NCBI RefSeq assembly: GCF_946222045.1
Contig: NZ_CAMILN010000016.1
Location: forward strand, 1 to 36,650
DNA from: an uncultured Peptoniphilus sp.
Lineage (GTDB): Bacteria > Bacillota > Clostridia > Tissierellales > Peptoniphilaceae
Direction of reading: 5' to 3'
DNA: 36,650 nt
Position 1 is the stretch's first letter. Each line of letters opens with the position of its first letter. The translations under genes and the position numbers were made by a program. Below, piece by piece: positions 29,807-36,650 of the stretch. The notes below the pieces were generated by a model, which had not been told where the DNA came from, ran no database searches, and saw nothing but the letters and a program-made list of their open reading frames with translations.

Positions 29807-31669
29807 TTGTTAGATTTAAGAGAAAGGCTTGATAAACTCCCTGACAAACCAGGGGTTTATATAATGAAAAATGAATTAGACGAGATAATCTATGTTGGAA
29901 AAGCTAAATCTCTTAGAAAAAGAGTTAGACAATACTTTGGTTCCTATGGTAAGTCCTCAAAAAAAGTTGCCAGCATGGTGTCAAAGATTCACGACTTCGA
30001 GTATATAATAGTAGAAAATGAAGTTGAGTCTCTGGTTCTTGAGTCCAACCTTATTAAGGATAATCTGCCCAAATACAACATCCTCCTCCGTGATGACAAG
30101 CAGTATCCCTACATCAAGGTCAAGGTCAATGAGAGGTTCCCAAGGGTCATGAAGACAAGAAGGGTTGCCAAGGATGGAGCTAAATACTTTGGTCCCTATC
30201 CCGATGTATTTGCAGTAAATGGATCAATTGAAACTTTTGAAAGGATTTATCCTCTTAGGACTTGTAATTTAAACCTTGAAAATGTGGAAGAAAAACCATT
30301 TAGGCCTTGTCTTAATTACTACATTGGCAAGTGCCTGGGTCCCTGCACTGGAGAAGTTAAGGATGAGGATTACAATGTAATGGTTGATGAAGTCTTGAGC
30401 TTTTTATCTTCTTCAAATAGTAATTTAGTTGATAAGCTACATGAAAAGATGATGGATTATTCAAGAAATCTCGATTATGAAAATGCAGCAGATATTCGCG
30501 ACAGGATTAAAAATCTTGAATATCTAAAGGAAAGACAACTCATTTCTGACCCTGAGGCTAATGATGATAAAGACATCATAGCCCTTGCCAAGGGTATTGA
30601 CGAAGTTCTAATTCAAATTTTCTTTTTTAGAAATGGAAAAATTATTGGTCGAGAGCACTATATGATTAGGGACTATTATAATGATTCCTATGAAGAGATA
30701 TTTTCTTCCTTCGTGAAACAATTTTATATAGGAGCATCTTACATTCCAAAGGAAATAATAATAGAAGAAAAACCTACAGATATAAAAGTCTTGGAAGACT
30801 GGCTCACTGAAAAGAGAGGAAATAAAGTAAATATTGTAGTCCCAATTAAGGGGAACAAGAAGGAACTTGTCAGAATGGTCAAGAGAAATGCTCTTGATAT
30901 GATTGAAAAATATGGAGACAAATTTAAGAAGCGTGCCGAAACAAATAGGAAGGCTCTTGAAGATATAAAGGACCTACTTGGTCTAAATGAAATTCCTAGA
31001 AGGATTGAAGCCTATGACATTTCAAATATTTCAGGAGTTGAGTCAGTGGGTTCAATGGTGGTCTTTGAAGATGGTGATGCCAAAAAAAGTGACTACAGGA
31101 AGTTTAGAATTAAAAGTGTCCTTGGACCTGATGACTATTCAAGTTTAAAAGAAGTCATTGAAAGAAGGTTTAAGAGGGGAGTCGAAGAAAAAAAATCTTC
31201 TAAGTCATCTTCTTTTTCAAATTTCCCAGACCTCATTATGATGGACGGTGGCAAGGGCCAGGTCAATGCTGCCAAGGAAATCCTAGATAAATTAGCTTTA
31301 AATTTAGAAATTTGTGGACTTGTTAAGGATGATTTTCACAAGACTCGTGGTATTATTTACAATAATGAGGAATTTAAAATTGATATAAATTCTCGTGTCT
31401 ATAAGATGATTTATAAAATTCAAGAGGAGGCTCACAGGTTTGCTATAAATTACCATAGAAACCTAAGGTCAAAGACTATGTTTAAGTCAGAGCTTGACAA
31501 TATAAAATTGATTGGGCCAAAGAGAAAGGAAAATCTCTTAAAACATTTTAAATCCATTGATAAGATAAAAAATGCGAGCATAGAAGAACTTATGGAAGTT
31601 GAATCTATGAATGAAGCCAGTGCAAATTCCATTTACCAGCACTTTAGGGGAGGAAAAAATGGGCGTTAA
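29807..31669 (+). CDS. uvrC: Excinuclease ABC subunit C
   Basis: 620-residue nucleotide excision repair nuclease that makes both cuts around a lesion with UvrAB. Domains in order: GIY-YIG nuclease (about 13-95; PGVYIMKNELDEIIYVGKAKSLRKRV), a Cys-containing region (LRTCNL, RPCLNYYIGKCLGPC), a UVR helical pair (about 205-235), an RNase H-like nuclease (about 370-540; EAYDISNISG, LIMMDGGKGQV), and C-terminal helix-hairpin-helix motifs (about 560-615; IKLIGPKRKENLLKHF). The start is TTG 29807 after GAGAGGT, 4 bp past the aminopeptidase stop. Its last codons overlap the hprK start by 11 bp. Confidence 0.96.
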   Translation: MLDLRERLDKLPDKPGVYIMKNELDEIIYVGKAKSLRKRVRQYFGSYGKSSKKVASMVSKIHDFEYIIVENEVESLVLESNLIKDNLPKYNILLRDDKQYPYIKVKVNERFPRVMKTRRVAKDGAKYFGPYPDVFAVNGSIETFERIYPLRTCNLNLENVEEKPFRPCLNYYIGKCLGPCTGEVKDEDYNVMVDEVLSFLSSSNSNLVDKLHEKMMDYSRNLDYENAADIRDRIKNLEYLKERQLISDPEANDDKDIIALAKGIDEVLIQIFFFRNGKIIGREHYMIRDYYNDSYEEIFSSFVKQFYIGASYIPKEIIIEEKPTDIKVLEDWLTEKRGNKVNIVVPIKGNKKELVRMVKRNALDMIEKYGDKFKKRAETNRKALEDIKDLLGLNEIPRRIEAYDISNISGVESVGSMVVFEDGDAKKSDYRKFRIKSVLGPDDYSSLKEVIERRFKRGVEEKKSSKSSSFSNFPDLIMMDGGKGQVNAAKEILDKLALNLEICGLVKDDFHKTRGIIYNNEEFKIDINSRVYKMIYKIQEEAHRFAINYHRNLRSKTMFKSELDNIKLIGPKRKENLLKHFKSIDKIKNASIEELMEVESMNEASANSIYQHFRGGKNGR

Positions 31670-32570
31670 AATAAAATATATAGTAGATGAATTGAAATTT
31701 GAACTTGTTCACGCATCTACAGACTATAAGGAAATTGAAATAGAAAGTAGCGATATCAATAGGCCAGGACTGCAACTTAATGGTTACTATTCAAAATTTG
31801 TTAAGGACAGGATCCAACTCATAGGAACTCAAGAGTGGCACTATATAAATTCTATGGAAGATAAGAAAAGGTATGAAACACTAGAAAAGTTATTTAAGTA
31901 TGACATCCCAGCTGTAATAGTTTCTAGAAATGCTGAAATTTTTCCTCAAGCTATTGATCTTGCCAAAAAGTACAATGTAACGATTCTTAGGAGCCCTGAC
32001 TCAACATCCAAAGTTTTTAGCAAGATAATTTCTCTAGTAGAAGATGAGCTTGCACCAACTATGAGGATGCATGGTGTTCTTTTAGATATTTCAGGTATAG
32101 GAGTTTTAATAACAGGTAGGAGTGGAATTGGAAAAAGTGAAACAGCCTTAGATCTTATCTCCAATGGTGCAAGATTAATTTCTGATGACTCAGTTATTAT
32201 AAAGAATTTAGATAAGAGGCTTATAGGAAAATCTCCAGAAATCACAAAATATTTTATGGAAATAAGAGGCGTTGGCATAATAGACATTCAAAAGATGTTT
32301 GGTGTTGGCTTTGTTATGGAAGAAAAAGAAATCGAGCTTGTTGTTAACTTAGAAGATTGGGACGAATCAAAGGAATATGAGAGACTTGGGTTAGACAACA
32401 AGTATCAAAGTATTCTTGGAATTGATGTAGTAAGATTTGATATACCAGTTAAGCCTGGAAGACATACAGCTCTTATAATTGAAGTTGCAACAAAAAATTA
32501 TAAGCAAAAAGAACTGGGTTATAATCCTGCAGAAGCCTTAAATAATAGGTTAATGAATTATAGAAGATAG
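31659..32570 (+). CDS. hprK: HPr kinase/phosphorylase
   Basis: 303-residue enzyme that phosphorylates HPr on the regulatory serine and reverses it, linking sugar supply to carbon catabolite control in Firmicutes. I start at ATG 31659, which has GGGGAGG 5 nt upstream and the usual N-terminus VKIKYIVDELKFELVH, and overlaps the end of uvrC. The N-terminal domain is about 1-130. The C-terminal kinase domain has HGVLLDISGIGVLITG, P-loop GRSGIGKS (153-160), LISDDSVII, and the HprK signature ERLGLDNKYQSILG followed by PVKPGRHTALIIEVA. No ptsH is adjacent. It closes the pepP-uvrC-hprK unit. No clear terminator is visible after it. Confidence 0.95.
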   Translation: MGVKIKYIVDELKFELVHASTDYKEIEIESSDINRPGLQLNGYYSKFVKDRIQLIGTQEWHYINSMEDKKRYETLEKLFKYDIPAVIVSRNAEIFPQAIDLAKKYNVTILRSPDSTSKVFSKIISLVEDELAPTMRMHGVLLDISGIGVLITGRSGIGKSETALDLISNGARLISDDSVIIKNLDKRLIGKSPEITKYFMEIRGVGIIDIQKMFGVGFVMEEKEIELVVNLEDWDESKEYERLGLDNKYQSILGIDVVRFDIPVKPGRHTALIIEVATKNYKQKELGYNPAEALNNRLMNYRR

Positions 32571-32642
32571 GGGAAATTATAAGTATTATAGGACAAATTA
32601 TTTATTATTATGAATAGTAAATCCTTATATAAAAACAAAAAC

Positions 32643-32680
32643 AGGATTCCGTACAGTGGAACGCCTTTCACAGTTCGCTA
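32643..32680. other. GC-richer island in the hprK-nifJ gap
   Basis: Within an otherwise AT-only gap, this stretch has hairpin potential: GTGGAA, loop CGCC, TTTCAC (one wobble), or alternatively TTCC with GGAA. A T-run follows about 10 nt later. It may be a weak terminator for hprK or a remnant of something else. Confidence 0.3.
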
Positions 32681-32717
32681 TTTTTAAATCTTTACAAGAC
32701 TTTTATTAATAATATTA

Positions 32718-32746
32718 TTGAAATTTATTAAATTAAGTCCTATAAT
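32718..32746 (+). promoter_or_regulatory. Promoter of nifJ
   Basis: TTGAAA (32718-32723), 17-bp spacer, TATAAT (32741-32746), about 50 bp before the ATG. Confidence 0.85.
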
Positions 32747-32747
32747 A

Positions 32748-32762
32748 TAACCAGTATGGTTA
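32748..32762 (+). promoter_or_regulatory. Operator-like dyad at the nifJ transcription start
   Basis: TAACCA, GTA, TGGTTA is a perfect 6-bp inverted repeat starting right after the -10 box, placed to block or sense transcription initiation. The regulator is unknown. Confidence 0.5.
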
Positions 32763-32798
32763 GTTAATATTTATATTATTAATAATTAGGAGGCAAAT

Positions 32799-35700
32799 AT
32801 GTCTAAAACATTTAAAACAATGGACGGTAATGAAGCAGCTGCTCACGTGGCTTATGCCTTTTCAGACGTTGCTTGTATTTACCCAATAACACCTTCTTCA
32901 CCAATGGCTGAGCACATTGATGCTTGGGCTTCTCACGGAAGAAAGAATATTTTCGGACAAGAAGTATTGGTTAAGGAGTTACAATCAGAAGGAGGAGCTG
33001 CTGGAGCTGTTCACGGTTCACTACAAGCTGGATCATTAACATCAACATATACAGCATCTCAAGGTTTATTACTTATGCTACCTAACATGTACAAGATAGC
33101 AGGGGAACTACTTCCAGGTGTATTCCACGTTGCTGCTAGAGCACTAGCATCACATGCACTTTCAATCTTTGGAGATCACCAAGACGTTATGGCAGCTAGA
33201 GCTGCAGGACTTGCTATGCTAGCATCTGGTTCAGTTCAAGAATCTATGGACTTAGCTGGCGTTGCTCACTTAGCATCAATTAAAGGAAGAGTACCATTTA
33301 TTCACTTCTTTGACGGATTTAGAACTTCCCACGAAATTCAAAAAATTGAAGTACTTAATTACGAAGACCTTGAAAAACTAGTAGATAAAGAAGCAGTAAA
33401 AGCTTTCAAACAAAGAGCTCTTAACCCAAATGGACCAGAAATTAGAGGTACTGCACAAAACCCTGATATCTACTTCCAAGAAATTGAAGCTTCAAATAAC
33501 TATTACACTGATATTATTGATATCACTGAATCTTATATGAAGGACATTTCTGAACTTACTGGTAGAGAATATAACCTATTCAACTACTACGGTGCAAAAG
33601 ATGCCACTGACATTATTGTAGCAATGGGATCAGTTACAGAAACTGTTGAAGAAGTTGTTGACTACTTAAATGCAAAAGGACAAAAGACAGGACTTGTAAA
33701 AGTTCACCTTTACAGACCTTTCTCAATTAAACACTTAATGGAAGCAATTCCTGAAACTGTAGAAAGAATTGCAGTTCTTGATAGAACTAAGGAAAAGGGT
33801 GCAGTAGGACAACCACTTTACCTTGACGTTAGAGATGCATTCTACGAATCAGATAAGAGACCACTAATCGTTGGTGGTATTTACGGTCTAGGTTCAAAGG
33901 ATACTAACCCAACAGATATTCTTGCTGTTTACGAAAACCTTAAAGCTGACCAACCTAAGAATGACTTCACAATTGGTATCGTTGACGATGTAACTCACAA
34001 ATCACTTGAAATTAAAGAACACATCACAACTGAACCTGAAGGAACTATTAGATGTAAATTCTGGGGATTCGGTTCTGACGGTACTGTAGGTGCAAACAAA
34101 TCTGCAATTAAGATTATCGGTGACAACACTGATATGTATGCACAAGGTTACTTTGACTATGACTCTAAAAAATCTGGTGGGGTTACAATGTCTCACTTAA
34201 GATTTGGTGAAAACAAGATTACATCAACATATCTTTTAACAGAAACTGACTTTATTTCTTGTTCAAAACAATCTTATGTATACTCTTATGACCTATTAAG
34301 AGGACTTAAGAAGGGTGGAAAGTTCCTTCTAAACACTATTTGGAATGATGAAGAACTTGACGAACACCTACCAGGATATATGAAGAAATATATTGCTGAT
34401 AACGAAATTGAATTCTACACAATTAACGCAACAAAAATAGCTGCTGAAGTTGGACTTGGTGGAAGAACAAACATGGTAATGCAAGCTGCATTCTTTAACC
34501 TTTCTCAAGTACTTCCAATAGATAAGGCTGTTAAACTTCTAAAAGAAGCAATCGTAAAAGACTACGGTGCTAAGGGTGATGACATTGTTAACATGAACTA
34601 CGCTGCAGTAGATCAAGGTATCGATGCTCTTCACAAGGTAGAAGTTAAGGAATCTTGGAAAGATGCTGATACAACTAAGGACTTCAAGATCAAGGGAGCT
34701 CCAGAATTTATCAACAACATTCTTATTCCAATGAACAGACAAGAAGGTAACGATCTTCCTGTATCAACTTTCACAGACATGGTTGACGGTACATTCCCAT
34801 CAGGCACAAGTCGTTATGAAAAGAGAGGTATTGCAGTTAATGTTCCTCACTGGAAGAACGAAAACTGTATCCAATGTAACCAATGTTCACTAGTTTGTCC
34901 TCACGCAGTAATTAGACCTTTCCTTGCAGATGAAGAAGAAAAGGCTAAGGCACCAGAAAGCTTTGAAACAATTAAGGCTAGAGGTAAGGGACTTGAAGAT
35001 TACGAATACAGAATACAAATCTCTCCACTAGACTGTACAGGCTGTGGAAACTGTGCTCAAGTTTGTCCAGCAAAAGAAAAAGCACTTGTTATGACACCAT
35101 TCGAAGAGGAAATTGACGTTCAAGCAGCTAACTGGGAATATGCATCTGAACATATTAAATCTAAAGAAGAACACATTGAGCCAAACAACTTCAAGAACAC
35201 TCAATTCCAAACTCCATATCTTGAATTCTCAGGAGCATGTGCAGGTTGTGGAGAAACTCCATATGTAAAACTTGTTACACAATTATTTGGAGATAGAATG
35301 AGTATTGCTAACGCAACAGGTTGTACATCAATCTGGGGTGGATCAGCACCGTCAATGCCATATTGTACAGATGAATGTGGAAATGGACCATCATGGGCTA
35401 ACTCACTATTTGAAGATAACGCTGAGTACGGATATGGTATGGCTGTTTCTCAAACTCAAACAAGAAATAGAATTAAAAACCTTATGGAAGAATTTGTTGA
35501 ACTTAATGTTGACGCAGAAGCTAATGAAGCATTCAATGCTTGGATCGAAGGAATGGATGACTACAAGACTTCTAAGGCAGCAAGTGCAAATGTACTAAAA
35601 GTTCTTGATAAAAAATTCGGTAACGACAAGGCTGACGAAATCATTGAAGATCTTAAGGGTCTTGAAAGATTCTTAATCAAGAAGAGTCAATGGATCATCG

Positions 35701-36335
35701 GTGGAGACGGATGGGCTTACGACATCGGATACGGTGGAGTTGACCACGTTCTAGCATCTGGTGAAGACATCAACATCCTTGTTCTAGATACAGAAGTTTA
35801 TTCAAACACTGGTGGTCAAGCTTCTAAGGCAACGCCAACAGCAGCAATTGCACAATTTGCAGCAGCTGGTAAGTTAACTAAGAAGAAAGACCTTGGTTTA
35901 ATGGCAACAACTTATGGTTATGTATATGTAGCTCAAATTGCTCTTGGCGCTGACAAGAACCAAGCATATAAGGCAATTAAAGAAGCAGAAGCTTACAATG
36001 GTCCATCACTAATCATTGCTTACGCTCCATGTATTAACCACGGTATTAGAGTAGGTATGGGCTTCTCAGTTGAAGAAGAAAAGAAAGCTGTTGAAACCGG
36101 TTACTGGCACCTATACAGATTCAACCCTGAACTTAAAGAAGAAGGAAAGAATCCATTCATCCTAGACTCTAAAGAACCTACTAAACCATTCAGAGACTTC
36201 TTAGACGGAGAAGTAAGATATACATCTCTTAAGAAGTTATTCCCTGAAAGAGCAGAAAAACTTTACGAAGTTGCTGAAGAAAATGCTAAGGATAGATACG
36301 CAAGTTACCTAGCACTTTCAGAAGACGAAGAATAA
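32799..36335 (+). CDS. nifJ: Pyruvate:ferredoxin (flavodoxin) oxidoreductase
   Basis: 1178-residue single-chain enzyme that oxidises pyruvate to acetyl-CoA and CO2 and reduces ferredoxin, the main entry from glycolysis to fermentation in anaerobes. The order is the usual one: the TPP-pyrimidine/gamma part from residue 1 (MDGNEAAAHVAYAFSDVACIYPITPSSPM style), the transketolase-C-like domain, and the gamma domain (FWGFGSDGTVGANKSA). An 8Fe ferredoxin insert follows with CIQCNQCSLVCPH and CTGCGNCAQVCP (about 688-755). The beta part has CAGCGETPY, ATGCTSIWGG and the TPP/Mg motif GDGWAYDIGYGG through NTGGQASKATP. The length is typical. ATG with TAGGAGGC upstream. Codon use is biased to highly expressed codons. 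Its product feeds the butyrate route completed by the CoA-transferase at 8491. Confidence 0.97.
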   Translation: MSKTFKTMDGNEAAAHVAYAFSDVACIYPITPSSPMAEHIDAWASHGRKNIFGQEVLVKELQSEGGAAGAVHGSLQAGSLTSTYTASQGLLLMLPNMYKIAGELLPGVFHVAARALASHALSIFGDHQDVMAARAAGLAMLASGSVQESMDLAGVAHLASIKGRVPFIHFFDGFRTSHEIQKIEVLNYEDLEKLVDKEAVKAFKQRALNPNGPEIRGTAQNPDIYFQEIEASNNYYTDIIDITESYMKDISELTGREYNLFNYYGAKDATDIIVAMGSVTETVEEVVDYLNAKGQKTGLVKVHLYRPFSIKHLMEAIPETVERIAVLDRTKEKGAVGQPLYLDVRDAFYESDKRPLIVGGIYGLGSKDTNPTDILAVYENLKADQPKNDFTIGIVDDVTHKSLEIKEHITTEPEGTIRCKFWGFGSDGTVGANKSAIKIIGDNTDMYAQGYFDYDSKKSGGVTMSHLRFGENKITSTYLLTETDFISCSKQSYVYSYDLLRGLKKGGKFLLNTIWNDEELDEHLPGYMKKYIADNEIEFYTINATKIAAEVGLGGRTNMVMQAAFFNLSQVLPIDKAVKLLKEAIVKDYGAKGDDIVNMNYAAVDQGIDALHKVEVKESWKDADTTKDFKIKGAPEFINNILIPMNRQEGNDLPVSTFTDMVDGTFPSGTSRYEKRGIAVNVPHWKNENCIQCNQCSLVCPHAVIRPFLADEEEKAKAPESFETIKARGKGLEDYEYRIQISPLDCTGCGNCAQVCPAKEKALVMTPFEEEIDVQAANWEYASEHIKSKEEHIEPNNFKNTQFQTPYLEFSGACAGCGETPYVKLVTQLFGDRMSIANATGCTSIWGGSAPSMPYCTDECGNGPSWANSLFEDNAEYGYGMAVSQTQTRNRIKNLMEEFVELNVDAEANEAFNAWIEGMDDYKTSKAASANVLKVLDKKFGNDKADEIIEDLKGLERFLIKKSQWIIGGDGWAYDIGYGGVDHVLASGEDINILVLDTEVYSNTGGQASKATPTAAIAQFAAAGKLTKKKDLGLMATTYGYVYVAQIALGADKNQAYKAIKEAEAYNGPSLIIAYAPCINHGIRVGMGFSVEEEKKAVETGYWHLYRFNPELKEEGKNPFILDSKEPTKPFRDFLDGEVRYTSLKKLFPERAEKLYEVAEENAKDRYASYLALSEDEE

Positions 36336-36378
36336 TTTTTGCCAAATAATATAATTTCTAAATAAATAAATAAATTTA
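36110..36378 (+). terminator. Intrinsic terminator after nifJ (36378-36410)
   Basis: AACTCGCT (36378-36385) pairs with AGCGAGTT, with an inner GAG/CTT pair capped by GAAA, followed by a T-run ending at about 36410. The intended span is 36378-36410; read the end field as 36410. Confidence 0.85.
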
Positions 36379-36650
36379 ACTCGCTTGAGGAAACTTGAGC
36401 GAGTTTTTTTATTGAAATTTTAAATGTATAGATCTTATAAGATTTAAGTTAAATAAGAAATTGATAAAAACTTATTAAATTCCCTTAAACTGTAATCAGT
36501 CTTTAAGTTAAAAATATTTATAAAGTCACAATGATTTATTAAGTCTTAATTATTTATGAATTAAGAATTATTTATAAAGTCATAATTTTTTATGAAGTAA
36601 CAATTATTTATAAAGTCATAATTTATTCTAAGTTCATAATTATTTAGTAA
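36336..36650. other. Intergenic region after nifJ
   Basis: No gene on either strand. It holds the nifJ terminator near its left end and an 18-bp tandem repeat that fills the right end and continues beyond the window. Confidence 0.7.
36512..36650. repeat. 18-bp imperfect tandem repeat, about 7.7 copies, open at the window end
   Basis: Units from 36512 in steps of 18: AAATATTTATAAAGTCAC, AATGATTTATTAAGTCTT, AATTATTTATGAATTAAG, AATTATTTATAAAGTCAT, AATTTTTTATGAAGTAAC, AATTATTTATAAAGTCAT, AATTTATTCTAAGTTCAT, then 13 bases of the next. Units 4 and 6 are identical. The consensus is AATTATTTATAAAGTCAT. A weaker unit may precede at 36494. Confidence 0.8.

Noticed and set aside
31611..31658. Longer N-terminus for HprK
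   Set aside because: ATG 31659 has GGGGAGG and the conserved family start; the extension is just uvrC sequence read in another frame.
1..36650. tRNA, rRNA or CRISPR elements
   Set aside because: I looked for T-loop and acceptor patterns and for regularly spaced repeats with unique spacers and found none; the 18-bp arrays have no spacers.

Overview
The window looks like chromosomal DNA of a low-GC, anaerobic, Gram-positive Firmicute. The best guess is the Peptoniphilaceae/Tissierellia group (Anaerococcus-like). The reasons are strong AGGAGG-type ribosome binding sites, frequent TTG starts, SLH-anchored NEAT proteins, a butyryl-CoA:acetate CoA-transferase, and a single-chain pyruvate:ferredoxin oxidoreductase. 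The genus is inferred from gene content, not from a marker gene. I see no rRNA, tRNA, CRISPR array, transposase or phage gene.

Layout. (1) 43-4966: two secreted NEAT-domain proteins, a large SLH-anchored one and a small one with a copper-amine-oxidase-N-like wall module, probably for heme capture. (2) 5241-9834: an ArsR-type repressor, a UvrD/AddA-like helicase-nuclease and a butyryl-CoA:acetate CoA-transferase, closely spaced on one strand. (3) 9835-10288: a 450-bp AT-rich gap with degenerate 18-bp periodicity. (4) 10289-11893: a CarD-family regulator and a YacL-type PIN/TRAM membrane protein whose best start is ATT. (5) 12106-15619: a class V aminotransferase and a secreted phosphodiester-glycosidase-domain protein. 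(6) 15703-20703: murC, alr and an NCS2 purine permease on the minus strand, with spoVG and crcB on the plus strand. (7) 20787-23563: a response regulator and histidine kinase pair. (8) 23573-28004: an accessory block (see below). (9) 28051-32570: pepP, uvrC and hprK as an operon. (10) 32799-36335: nifJ, followed by an 18-bp tandem repeat that runs off the window.

The most unusual segment is 23573-28004. It is visibly more AT-rich than its neighbours and is bracketed by two perfect 31-bp direct copies of the same GNRA-loop terminator. Inside are a BlaI-type repressor with a consensus promoter, and an M56/BlaR1-like membrane metallopeptidase whose outer domain shows no penicillin-binding motifs. 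These are followed by a short peptide ORF, a secreted thioredoxin-fold protein that starts on ATT, a secreted protein with a eukaryote-like secretory phospholipase A2 signature and six cysteines, a secreted two-cysteine protein, and a small membrane protein. I propose an envelope-sensing switch that controls export and oxidative folding of a phospholipase-like effector. The small membrane protein could be a protection factor. All of this system-level reading is inference.

Two genes (10784 and 25577) have a perfect AGGAGG exactly 7 nt before an in-frame ATT and no nearby ATG/GTG/TTG alternative, which suggests real AUU initiation. All four recognisable NEAT domains lack the usual YxxxY heme-ligand motif and share a paired Met signature (S-M and VD[AV]M).
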